From contig MCFE01000175.1 of NCBI GenBank assembly GCA_002104905.1, positions 1 to 64,000 on the forward strand: a DNA stretch of 64,000 nt, given 5' to 3'. Below are positions 1 through 9,611 of the stretch, piece by piece. Positions within the stretch are counted from its first letter, which is position 1; each line of letters opens with the position of its first letter. The translations under genes and the position numbers were made by a program. Below the pieces are notes generated by a model that had not been told where the DNA came from, did not search any database, and saw only the letters and a program-made list of their open reading frames with translations. The DNA comes from Basidiobolus meristosporus CBS 931.73. Taxonomy: Eukaryota; Basidiobolomycota; Basidiobolomycetes; Basidiobolales; Basidiobolaceae.

Positions 1-1289
1 TATCACCACTCCTCTGTTTAATCTCCTGGCACATACATTGCAATATCTCATGGTGCAATGTTGTTCTATATTCCGGAAGCTCTTGTCAAACCTCTGACAA
101 TGCTTGGGAAACTTGGTTGACCGGCCACCTGGTAGTGACTACAGCAACTTGCTCAGCATCATTCACATTTGCTGCAATACCTCCTTCACACTCCTCTTGG
201 ATTTGGCCACTTCCTTGCCCTCTTCCTCTTCTGCACCCAGTTCTGTGTCCTCTTTCACATCCTTGTCCCCTTCCCTGCTCTCTTTGTACTCAACCTTCAC
301 TTGTGGCATCTACCTGGCTACTGCCTGCTTCCATGCCGCTTGTTTTATGAAGGATTATATCTACTATTCCCACTTTTATACTCATTTGGATGATGTCAGT
401 GGCCCATTCATCATATCTTTCCTTTGAGGTTACTCAGCTTATTGCTACAACATAACATCCATCCAGCCAGTGATTGAATCATTTGATGCACACATAAAAT
501 AACTTTATTCTGTTTTTATCAAAACCCTTTTATTTTATTTTATCACTTTGAGTACTTTATATTGAGGTAAATAAGAACTAAGCTGAAGTTTGTTTTGGAA
601 GTGATCAATTGCATTGGTTTGTTCTCTCCTCAGGACAACTGAGTCATTTGCCAATTTTTTCCAAGTTTTCTCCAGGTATTTGGGACATCCAAAGGTACCA
701 TTACCAGAATTGGTAACTGTACTGCTCTTCTTGCTGCAATCTTTGTCCATAGTAGAATCTTAGTCTTCCTTTGGAGAGCAAGAACTGCTATGGTAGAGGA
801 AGCTTCCTCTTTTGGTCTTGATCCCTGGGTAAAGGTCCTGAAGCTTTCCCCTCATGGCTTGTTTATTGTCCATATTGGTGCTGTACTTGATGGAGTGTCT
901 GTGAGTGCTGTTTAACCACCAGTTGTTCTCTTCTGTCCTGTAGATTTATATCACTTTCATATATACTCACTCCATTATATCTCACTTTTACCTCTCTTGT
1001 GACTGTACTCTTGTTTCATCCCTCAATGGCTAGACAAAACCAAGGCCACCACATATTGGGGCTGGTGGTTTAGTGATCAAGGAGCAAGCTATTGATGCTA
1101 ATATTGATTTTGAGCATATTATCTAGGAATATCTCGGAACCAATTAGAATAGAAAGTTACTCAATAAGTAACATAGTACCATTATTTGCACATCAGTATT
1201 TGCTAACCACAAAGCAATGCTTTTCAAAGATATTCCATTCCCATGCAGCTGTTTGTTGATGGTCCCTACAATACACAAGTGAGTGCGTA
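1..1289. other. AT-rich, CpG-poor decayed repeat DNA, no intact gene
   Basis: No gene is supported here. On the minus strand about 330-170 reads as a short, very acidic, Lys/Glu-rich coding remnant that is broken by a stop, and 750-535 is a 71-codon minus ORF of unknown family. Both look like pieces of transposon proteins, not host genes, because the block shares the low-CpG, AT-rich composition of the retrotransposon regions. I could not assign a family. Confidence 0.4.
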
Positions 1290-1745
1290 AAGTAAGCACC
1301 CATAATACTTTTGGGGGGTGTGGTTGCCATGTGTGAGTAAAGTGTCTTATGAATCCAGGTTAAACTATTGTGATGAAAAATAAAAGCATTTTATACTGTG
1401 CAGCTGATGATTGATGACACCTCTTAGACCCAAGTAAACATAGCAAGTGGGTATCCTTAAAACCTGTTGGGGTATAGTTACTGTGCACTATAACAGTGTG
1501 TTAGGGACTCATGCACAACTATTGTGATGAAAAATAAAAGCACTTTATTACTACACAGTTGATGATTGATGACTCTTGCTAGACCCAAGTAAACATAGCA
1601 AGTGGGTATCCTTCAAACCCATTGAGGTATGGTCACTGTGCACTGTAAAAGTGCAAAAGGGACTTATATAAAACTAACATGATGAAAAATAAAAGCACTT
1701 TAATACCACATGGCTGACAATTGATGACTCCTGCCAGATACATGT
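1290..1745 (+). repeat. Tandem repeat, about 155-bp unit, about three copies
   Basis: The string TGATGAAAAATAAAAGCA recurs at about 1371, 1525 and 1680, each time followed by a TGATGATTGATGAC-like stretch, then AGACCCAAGTAAACATAGCA and GTGGGTATCCTT. The repeat starts at about 1365, 1519 and 1674 give periods of 154 and 155 bp. The first unit is preceded by a degenerate partial unit and the last is cut off at about 1745. Units differ by scattered substitutions, so the array is not recent. No coding function is seen. Confidence 0.75.
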
Positions 1746-2269
1746 GCACATGGAACACCAGTGGTAGTTGCAATGGTGTCAAATAAAGTTTCTATTTTAG
1801 GTATAATATATATTGAACTTTGGAATACAACTAATATCTGGTAAAAGCAATTGGGTGACAGAAAATTTGCATTGGTCATGAGTTTTTTTATCATGTTAGG
1901 GCTGCACAATTTATAATGCCCAAAGCTTATAAAAATAAGGGATTGAGGCCAGATTGAGATGATTCCCATTAATTATTAGATGTAGCATTAAAAGAAACAA
2001 TTTATTTTCATATAATCATCAAGGCTTGTACAGAGCATACAGAGAGTATAGGGAGACCAATATTGGCCCAGACATGCCCACTATATGACCAGAGAATGTG
2101 CCAATTGTAGAGTAAAAATATTTATGGTTTGGTGATAAGGGTTAGGAGGAGGAATTGTAACCCTAAGGGACCAGTACCAAGAATAAGAGGAAAATAATTC
2201 AAAGGGAATTTAAAGAGTATGGGAGCAGTATGGGGGATTGCATCCTCTAAACCCCCTGTTTTTTTATTA

Positions 2270-3001
2270 AACCTGTTCTGTTGGATAGTGCCATATTGAG
2301 CCATGAGTGCCAAATGATGCCACTGTGTGCCAGAGAGGCCAAGTGAATCTATACTTGGCCACAGAGTGTGAAACATAGCTCTGCATCTCCATGCAAAGCA
2401 GCCCCTGTGTTTCACCCATGATGCAGGAGAAAATCCATTTTTTGACCTTTCTTTGTGGATCAATGTTGTGCAGGATGTGTGAGAGCACCAAAGGATTGAA
2501 GATATGCATATGGTACTCAATACCCATGGCATTCTGAATCTAGTTGATGTGGCTTGTAACATGTCATAAAAATGCATGGCACTATTTTGGTCCACTGGTA
2601 CTATCTGGCACTATATTTAATTATGAGCCCTAAAGTAAGATCAATACAAAGCACTTATAGTGCCAGATAGTACCAGTGGACCAAAATAGTGCCATGCATT
2701 TTTATGACATGTTACAAGCCACATCAACTAGATTCAGAGTGCCATGGGTATTGAGTACCATATGCATATCTTCAATCCTTTGGTGCTCTTACACATCCTG
2801 TACAATATTGATCCACAAAGAAAGGTCAAAAAATGGATTTTCTCCTGCATCATGGGTGAAACACAGGGGCTGCTTTGCATGGAGATGCAGAGCTATGCTG
2901 CACACTCTGTGGCCAAGTATAGTCTCACTTGGCCTCCCTGGCACACCATGGTATCATTTGGCACTCATGGCTCAATGTGGCACTATCCAATGGAACAAGT
3001 C
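2270..3001. mobile_element. Foldback (long-inverted-repeat) non-autonomous element, copy 1
   Basis: Two arms of about 345 bp (2270-2616 and 2658-3001) are near-perfect reverse complements around a loop of about 41 bp. Outer ends are AACCTGTTC on the left and GAACAAGTC on the right. The flanks TATTA (2265-2269) and TATTC (3002-3006) look like a decayed 5-bp target duplication. The 112-157 codon ORFs inside are the same arm sequence read from either side and are not evidence of a protein. A second copy lies at 51048-51777, with its loop in the opposite orientation. No transposase is encoded, and I do not recognise the superfamily. Confidence 0.8.
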
Positions 3002-3082
3002 TATTCTCTAGGGGACTGTATCTCCCAGACCCCCTGCTGTTCTAACCTTTTCCTAGTCCTTACTGAAACACCTACTCCCTAA

Positions 3083-3532
3083 GCTGGTACACCCACAGAT
3101 TCCATCTTATCTACCAGCAGAGTAATTCTGTTAATTAGATTTTTTCATTTCTTCTCCTGGCAGCATCTTTGTAGTAAAGAATTCTTGTCTCAGATACTTT
3201 TTCTTAGCAGCTGAACATGACTGGTAGGTGTCTTCTAGTGCTCTCCAGGCATTCTTTGCCATTTTTACTCTTGAACATTGAATAAGCATTTAATCTCTCA
3301 CATTAAGGCAAATGCAGTTTAAGGCACTTTGTTCTTTCTTCTGGTACTTTAAGAATACTTCTCCAATGTCTTTAGGAGGGCATTCTTCTCACATGACAAT
3401 ATACCAAAGGCCTCTTTCTTGTAGCCATGTCTTCATCTTCACCTTCAATACTTGGTAGTTAGATTCATCCAACTTTTCAGCAGAAGAAAAAATTCAAGTA
3501 ATAGCAGTATTAGGTATTGCAGAGAGTGACAG
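3083..3532 (-). pseudogene. Copia-family gag fragment
   Basis: Read on the minus strand, this matches the UBN2-type gag of the copia copies at 46.7-47.4 kb and 51.9-52.7 kb in order: the KLD-SNYQV start, the QERGLW block, the ALEDTYQSC block, and the LPGEEMKNLINRIT block near 3160. Several stops and frameshifts interrupt it, and it ends abruptly near 3083. It is the inner part of the element whose 5' LTR is at 3549-3897. Protease, integrase and RT are absent. Confidence 0.8.
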
Positions 3533-3548
3533 CTTGGGGCTCATAACC

Positions 3549-3897
3549 TGTTGTAAGAGTCTTGGAGATATTGGAAGTGACTTGGAGAACAAGTGGACTG
3601 TGTGGTCTCCACTAAACAATTTATTGGATGTAAAAGTAGTATTTATACTTTTACATGGTCTTAGCATAACAAACATGTTGAATAGTCTTAGGAAGATCTC
3701 AAAGACATGTGTGCAATGTTTAGTGCTGTTTGGGCAACTTTGAGAATTTTCATGTTCTGAATACCTGATAGTTTGGTGAAAATATTTTGAGTAAATTCTG
3801 GTAAGCAATTTGGCCAGTATTCTCTAGGATTTGAAGGCAATGATCTAAGTGACTAAGTTAGGTGGATATTTAGATGGAATTACCAATTTTTACAACA
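3549..3897 (-). repeat. Copia-family LTR, complete (349 bp), minus orientation
   Basis: In element orientation it starts TGTTGTAAAAATTGG (3897 downward) and ends TCTTACAACA at 3549, so the ends are mutually inverted TGTTGTAA/TTACAACA. The inner side (3548-3533) reads GGTTATGAGCCCCAAG, the primer-binding site. The length equals those of the LTRs at 47979-48327 and, once the foldback insertion is removed, 50746-51829. Confidence 0.85.
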
Positions 3898-4729
3898 GGC
3901 AGCAAGTCATTCATACCAATCTTACCACTCCCCTCCCACTGAATAGTGTCATAAGCACAGAAAGCTACCATCTCATCTAATTAATTTACCTACCAACTCC
4001 CCTCAATTACACACTCTTGTATCAAAGCTACAACACTAGTGCTTGCTTCTTTGTTTCAACTGAAATCAAGATTTCACCTGTTGGTGACTGTCTCCCCCCT
4101 TTCCCCTTAATTTGAAGTTAGATTTATCTCAATTCAAGTAAAGATTTTGCCTACCTTGGTGATTTTCCCTCCCACTAAAGATAAAGACTTCACCTGCTAG
4201 TGACCATCTTTCTTCTATACCCTACATCTTGTAGAGTATGCTTGTAAGCATCCTATCAACTGATAACCCTAACAGCTCCAATAAAGGTTAACCATTTCTG
4301 AATTAAACAGTCCTACACTATGATATTGACAAAAGAATAAATTAGTCTGTATATTTGATGGTAAGCTAGCTGTATAGCATCTGGCCACCTTAATAAGTAC
4401 AATAGTGCTCTGCGTAAATCTAGTTGCATCATGCTCTTACCAACATAATTATGCAATACACTATCAGAAAACAAAGATTAAAAGGGTATACACCAAAATT
4501 GCTGGTATGATCTACAATGTTGGCAATCCTCGCTGCATACTTGCATAAAAAATTGTTAGAAATACACTTACACTTGTTAAGCCAGGTTATGAACATCAAC
4601 AAGCCAAATTTATGTAAACAATTTTGAAACAATATTATTCCATCACAAGTTTTATTAGCTAGATGAAAATCGAATAAAATTAGCAGTCATCAAGGAAATT
4701 TAGGACGTTTCGATAAGCATTGTACGGAT
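3898..4729. other. Gap between repeat block and first gene
   Basis: AT-rich sequence with no supported ORF. 4081-4210 contains two related stretches around 'gatttcacctg..ggtgac' and 'gacttcacctgctagtgacc', a weak local duplication. The last few hundred bases upstream of 4730 must include the promoter of the GST-like gene; I see no convincing TATA box. Confidence 0.35.
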
Positions 4730-5670
4730 ATGATTCTAATCAAAGCCACTACTCTTGCACTCCTGCTTACCATAACTTCCAACATATGTTTGACTCATGC
4801 TGCTCAAGTTACGGACCAATGTCTTGAGGGTGATAATAACTCTAAGGCAGCGGCAATCAAGATTTACTCTTTCGAAGAAGCCCTTTGGCCAGGCCCAGTT
4901 CGCCTCACTCTGGCCGAGAAAAGTTTAAGAGATGTCGAAGTAATTGAAGTGAACTTGGCTGTTGCGGAGAATCTTTCTCCAGAATATCTCAAGTAGGACA
5001 TGATACGGAATCTATCTGTGCAATGAATCTAACCTTTCGCTCTAGGATCAATCAGCATGGTACTGTGCCTGCTCTGGTGGACACAAATACAGGAATGATT
5101 CTTGACGATTCCACCACCATTACCAAGTTCCTTGATGAAAACTTCCCTGGGACAGAGTTGTATCCCGCCCAAGAGCTGTCTAATATTGATCGCTGGATCA
5201 AGGAAGCCCACAATGTGGATGGAAATCTTTTGGCCATCTCACCGGCGAATGCAGGTGAGCTCAAGCAGAAAAAAGCCTTTGCTGAAAAGTTCTTGGGCGA
5301 TCGGTTAAAGGCTTTAGCGAAATTTATGAAGAAACAAGATATTGCACTTTATCGCGAGAAACAAAAGGAGATGCAGTCGGTCCTGAATGCTTATCAACAT
5401 CCTGAGCAGGCACAGCCGCTGTATGATAGCCACAACAACGAATGGAAAAAAGCAGAAGCGTTTCTGAATCGGCTGGACGCTCAGTTAGCAATTGGCCCAT
5501 ATGTTGTAGGAAAGAAGTATACATTAGCTGATGTTCATACTATTCCGTTGTTGTTACGGTTAAAGTCGATCAAGGGAGATGCAGTGTTGAAGGGGAGACA
5601 GAACCTGCAAAGGTATCTGTACAAGGTAGCATCAAGGGAGAATTTCAAGGCAGTGTATGGCGCACTATGA
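4730..5670 (+). CDS. Secreted glutathione S-transferase-like protein (2 exons)
   Basis: Exons 4730-4992 and 5046-5670 are separated by a 53-bp intron (4993-5045). The intron has donor GTAGGA, a CTAAC branch site at about 5029 and acceptor CTCTAG. The splice is phase 2 and gives 295 aa. The thioredoxin-like GST N-domain covers about residues 43-115, with the cis-proline motif GTVPALVD (Pro at about 96) and the following D-D/E-S glutathione-binding segment. An all-helical C-domain follows, about 130-285, including the YTLADVHTIP helix typical of GSTs. Unusually, residues 1-25 form a hydrophobic signal peptide with a plausible AHAA-like cleavage site (THAA-QV), so the product should enter the secretory pathway, whereas most fungal GSTs are cytosolic. 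The active-site loop EALWPGPVRL lacks an obvious catalytic Cys or Ser. AATAAA at 5674 follows the stop. It is convergent with the MFS gene. The fold is secure; the substrate is unknown. Confidence 0.88.
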
Positions 5671-5914
5671 TGAAATAAATATACTGATTTGAGTACTGCG
5701 GCTTGTCTTTTCAGGCAGATTAGGCAGCCAGAGCCAGGGTGCCGTACCGGATCACCGACATCGAGTTACGCTTTTTCGTAGCCATCAGCCTTCAGACGGG
5801 AGAATAAGTTGGACTTTGTGTATATTAACATTATATTGTTTATTCTAACAAGGATATCTCGCAAAACCTGCATCATCCTATTGTTACAGCCTATAGAGCG
5901 CCACATCCCTGGGT

Positions 5915-7663
5915 CTAAATTCGACTAGACTTTGCTGGTTTCAATATGCCATTGTACCACTTGACCTTCCCGTCAGGTTGATTGGCTTTGGATTCAGTGG
6001 TGGTGCATATACCTCTATTATCCTGACCTTCCCCAAGGTCGTATGGCGCCAAAAAGACCAAGGCAACTCCAGCAAGAACCAGGGCACAGACACCACATAA
6101 AGACAAGATCTTTTGGGTGTCGATATATGCTGCCTGCACTAGCGCTTTTTGATCTGTACGAAGTGTTTTGAAGTAGGTAATACTGTTAATAGCTTTAGCT
6201 ACATCAACGCTAGGGTCCATGCGCCCGTTAAGTTTGTTCGGCAAAACAGTGTTCCAGATGGTTGTTGAAACGGCCTCCCCGATTGCCCCACCCAAATATG
6301 CGACCATAGAGTACAGCGCAATTGCGATTGCAATATCCACCTGATCAACTGAAGCCTGGACACCTATACCAATACAACTAATGGTGATACCACTACCAAG
6401 CCCGAGAAGGCCTTGCACTGCTGCGATCTCGCCATTGGATGTGTGCGTTCCCCCACGAGTTCTGATCATAAGTCCAACCGATATCAGGTATATAGCCCAC
6501 CCTAGCCAAGCCCACCGACGGTAACGTTTAGATTTTTGCATAGCCCATCCTCCGAGAATGGCACCAATATAGTAGACTACAGAACCAAGCTGTAGCAGCT
6601 GAGCAGTACGGGCGTCGGTATCACGAGTTACCTGAATAAAGGCGTTGAAGAAGAAAAGGGAGACATTTGAAGTGAAATAGAACATTGTTCCAGCTCCCAT
6701 TGCTGCTGAGAAGGTACGGTTTTTGAACAATCTGAAGGGCACGACAGGACAACGTGCCAATTTATGTTCGTAGAGACAAAAAAAACCTAAAACCAGAACG
6801 CCGGATACAAGGGGACCGAGAACACGGCGATCACTCCATCCATAGACTATATTGTAGCTCAAGCCAAGAGGTAGCAGCACCATAATGACTCCTCCGCAGA
6901 GTAGCAAAAGGCCAAAGAGATCGAGTTCAATCGCCATATTCTTTAGGCTTTTGAAAATTGATTGCGGAAGGAATGGATCATCGAGTATATCCAAATTCTC
7001 ACGCGCGCGTTTGTCGACAATGCAGAGACTATAAATAGCTGGAACTGAGCAGACTAAGGCAAGAATGGCTAAGAGGCCATAAACCCAGCGCCACTGATGG
7101 ATTAGTGCCTGCGCAACCACGGGCCCTAGATAGGCGTTTGTCACGCTAGGGATTGCCATGTAGCCGTTGTAAGAACCGCGAAGGTGTAGTGGAATGAAAT
7201 CGGCAATCAGAATAATGGAGATAGTACCATACCCGGCTTGCCCGATGGTGGACAATATCGTACCGCCAAAAATATAATCGAAGTTACGTGCACTGGCACA
7301 TGTGACAAATCCGATTGTGTGGAACGCTATGGATATGACAATAGCATGTACACGGCCAAATGTATCGGCAATCTTGGCAAAGATTGGGCGTAAGCCGGCA
7401 ACTAGCAAATAGGTTACACTTGTAAGCGCACCATACATAGTCATGCTGTTATAGGTACTTAATACGTCCGGCATGATAGTAGCAGTAGCACTCGTATCCA
7501 TGGCCGTAACGAAGTTGATAGCGAAAAGGCTGCCGATGATCAGAAACTGATCAATTTTGCGCCATTCCCCAGCGGAGCCCTTTTTCACACCAGCAAGTTC
7601 TTCGCTCTCCATATGAGCCTTCGTCGTATGTTGCTCAGCACGTAACCCCTCCCCACTGGACAT
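5915..7663 (-). CDS. MFS transporter, siderophore-iron (SIT/ARN) type
   Basis: Intronless, 582 aa; ATG at 7663-7661. After a hydrophilic N-tail of about 38 residues come multiple membrane segments, as expected for the 14-TM SIT branch of the major facilitator superfamily. Visible hallmarks are MDTSATATIMPDV in TM1 (about 55-67), motif A AKIADTFGR in the TM2-3 loop (about 96-104), the ADFIPLHLRGSYNG stretch, and the QWRWVYGLLAI segment after the central TMs, which match siderophore:proton symporters such as Arn/MirB. It should sit in the plasma membrane or endosomes and import ferric-siderophore or a related solute with protons. It is divergent from the FAD oxidoreductase, sharing 664 bp between start codons, and convergent with the GST-like gene. 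Family assignment is firm; the cargo is inferred and could be another xenobiotic. Confidence 0.85.
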   Translation of the reverse strand: MSSGEGLRAEQHTTKAHMESEELAGVKKGSAGEWRKIDQFLIIGSLFAINFVTAMDTSATATIMPDVLSTYNSMTMYGALTSVTYLLVAGLRPIFAKIADTFGRVHAIVISIAFHTIGFVTCASARNFDYIFGGTILSTIGQAGYGTISIILIADFIPLHLRGSYNGYMAIPSVTNAYLGPVVAQALIHQWRWVYGLLAILALVCSVPAIYSLCIVDKRARENLDILDDPFLPQSIFKSLKNMAIELDLFGLLLLCGGVIMVLLPLGLSYNIVYGWSDRRVLGPLVSGVLVLGFFCLYEHKLARCPVVPFRLFKNRTFSAAMGAGTMFYFTSNVSLFFFNAFIQVTRDTDARTAQLLQLGSVVYYIGAILGGWAMQKSKRYRRWAWLGWAIYLISVGLMIRTRGGTHTSNGEIAAVQGLLGLGSGITISCIGIGVQASVDQVDIAIAIALYSMVAYLGGAIGEAVSTTIWNTVLPNKLNGRMDPSVDVAKAINSITYFKTLRTDQKALVQAAYIDTQKILSLCGVCALVLAGVALVFLAPYDLGEGQDNRGICTTTESKANQPDGKVKWYNGILKPAKSSRI

Positions 7664-8327
7664 CGCAGTGATCTACTTTAGATAGCTGACGGAAAGTGGC
7701 TTACGAACAACAAGAGTAGCTTCGGTATATATGTTCACCGATGCTATTCACCAAGAGCTTTCGCCAACGCTCAGAGGAGTAGTGGATTGATTTTCGGTAC
7801 CATACCATTGCTATTTATTCCTACGACTACTCTGAGTGACCTCCTCATTTTATGGCCACATACAGTCCCACATCTGGTTTTGGTGAAAAGTTTTCACACT
7901 GTCATCCCTATTCACATCAACTTTCACCATTTTTGTCTGCCACCATTCGACTCGTAACCAACAACAAATATGGGGGCTTCAGACACACAAGTCCTGGGAA
8001 CCCAGCCACGATATATGAAGTAACTGCAACAACTGTCTTTAATAGCAATATGATTCATGCTGATCCATCAGATAATGTGCACTCAGATGAAATGATTTGA
8101 TTGTAAACGATCTGATAGCCCAGTAAGCTCTTAGTGGTTCAGAGGGATGGCTAGATTTGACCAAGAAATTCCGATATCTCCATGTATGGCAATTCCCATA
8201 TTGTGGTACAAATTATCATTGGCGTGAACTCGTTATCAGATTCTTTTACTTGGAACATCCATCACATATTAAATCTTCCCAAACCTCCAACCATTCCTTA
8301 CATTCATTCGCACCTATCTGTTCTACT
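7664..8327. promoter_or_regulatory. Divergent promoter, MFS carrier / FAD oxidoreductase
   Basis: 664 bp separate the start codons of the minus-strand carrier and the plus-strand oxidoreductase, so both promoters must lie here. Two short plus-strand ORFs begin at ATGs 7852 (82 codons) and 8182 (76 codons). The latter overlaps the oxidoreductase start in another frame and would act as an inhibitory upstream ORF if included in the transcript. No clear TATA box or GATA (iron-regulator type) cluster was recognised by eye. Confidence 0.5.
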
Positions 8328-9611
8328 ATGGGTGCTCTACGTCCATTGCTTAGCCTCAAGCCGGTTCACATCCTCATCGCCGGTGGTAACTACGGTGGTC
8401 TCAATGCTATGAGATATCTTTATTCGCATCTTATTGCACCTCATGGTTATGCTGGCCAAGAACAGGCACCTCCGAATCCCAATGTGCGCATCACCTTGGT
8501 TGACAGACGCGATGGATTTATACACTACGTGGGAATGACCCGAGCGCTGACCGAGCCTGATTTTGGAGAGAAGCTATGGTCATGCTATAAGGATATCCCT
8601 TGGATGTCTCACTCTTCAATCACAATTCGCCAAGCAATTATCGAAGAGGTGTGCGCAAACCATGTAAAACTGGCCAACTGCAATGAAGTAATTGATTTTG
8701 ATTACCTTATATTGGCGCTTGGCCAAAGCCGTGGAGGTCCGATTGGAGTTGGCGCGTCTACCAAAAACGATTATGTCAAGGATCTGAACAAACATCATAA
8801 GGATATCACTAGTGCAAAGTCAATTGTTGTTGTTGGTGGTGGTGCAGTTGGTATCGAGATGGCATCAGACATTAAGTGCGATTTCCCTGAGAAGGATGTC
8901 ACCCTCATTCACTCTCGACCACTCCCAATCCCTGGCCCATTCAAAGATGAATTTCGCCAAGAAACGATACGAATTTTAAAGGAAGATATCGGGGTAAACG
9001 TGATTTTAGGTGAGCGTGTTGTAAACGATCACTCAGAAAACGCAGTTACCGAGCCGGCTCCAAAACTCGCTACTCTACTGCCAGAGTTGATCTCAACGGT
9101 CAAGAAGAATGTTGAGCTAACAACTACCAGCCAGCGTAAGATTGCCGCCGACTGGGTAATCAATTGTCTAGGCACAGCGAGTAAAGCTTCCATCATCAAG
9201 CTTCCGTCATCAACCGACAACCCAATTTTCTCGCCAGCGGGCATCCGCATCAGCAAAACAATGCAGATCAACGATCCGAAATATCAGCACATCTTTGCAG
9301 TAGGGGATATATGCGACAGCAATATTATGAAGCTTGCCGGGATTGCTATGTATGGTGGTTGCATGGCAGCCAAGAATCTCAGCGCACTGATCACTTCAGC
9401 ACAAGGCGAGAGCCCTGAACTCGAAAAATTCCCTGATTTTCCCAGCAAGCTTCTTCTGCTCATGGGCAAAAATCATTTCATCTTTCAGCTTGGGGATGAA
9501 GTCTGGGAACGTGAAAAGACTCGAGAATTCGTTCATGAAGACATGGGGCTGGAGCTTTGCATGAATGCCCTAGCTATCCGAGACTTCCCGAAGCCTGAGA
9601 CCACCTTGTAA
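8328..9611 (+). CDS. FAD-dependent NAD(P)H oxidoreductase, AIF/FSP1-like
   Basis: The frame is open from 8157, but the first ATG that gives the conserved N-terminus is 8328, yielding 427 aa without introns. Two Rossmann motifs are visible: AGGNYGGL for FAD (about 18-25) and VVVGGGAVGIE for NAD(P) (about 167-177). The C-terminal FAD-binding HIFAVGDICD motif (about 321-330) follows. This order and length fit the pyridine-nucleotide-disulfide oxidoreductase family without the redox-active CxxxxC, i.e. AIFM2/FSP1-like or AMID-like NAD(P)H:quinone reductases. No mitochondrial presequence or membrane segment is seen, so it is probably cytosolic or membrane-peripheral. It is divergent from the MFS carrier, and a joint role in iron or quinone redox is speculative. 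Confidence 0.87.
   Translation: MGALRPLLSLKPVHILIAGGNYGGLNAMRYLYSHLIAPHGYAGQEQAPPNPNVRITLVDRRDGFIHYVGMTRALTEPDFGEKLWSCYKDIPWMSHSSITIRQAIIEEVCANHVKLANCNEVIDFDYLILALGQSRGGPIGVGASTKNDYVKDLNKHHKDITSAKSIVVVGGGAVGIEMASDIKCDFPEKDVTLIHSRPLPIPGPFKDEFRQETIRILKEDIGVNVILGERVVNDHSENAVTEPAPKLATLLPELISTVKKNVELTTTSQRKIAADWVINCLGTASKASIIKLPSSTDNPIFSPAGIRISKTMQINDPKYQHIFAVGDICDSNIMKLAGIAMYGGCMAAKNLSALITSAQGESPELEKFPDFPSKLLLLMGKNHFIFQLGDEVWEREKTREFVHEDMGLELCMNALAIRDFPKPETTL

Noticed and set aside
2122-3082. ORFs of 86-157 codons on both strands around 2.1-3.1 kb that look homologous to each other
   Set aside because: They are the two arms of one foldback element read from opposite sides; the mirrored translation explains the similarity and the frames are not conserved in copy 2.
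3002-3082. Apparent weak similarity between the two flanks of foldback copy 1 (reverse-complement of 2150-2264 against 3007-3082)
   Set aside because: Similarity is gapped and limited to C/T-rich words; copy 2 lacks such flanks, so it is not part of the element.
7852-8100. 82-codon ATG ORF in the divergent promoter
   Set aside because: No recognisable motif or splice partner, and it occupies the only space for two promoters. Kept only as a possible upstream ORF.
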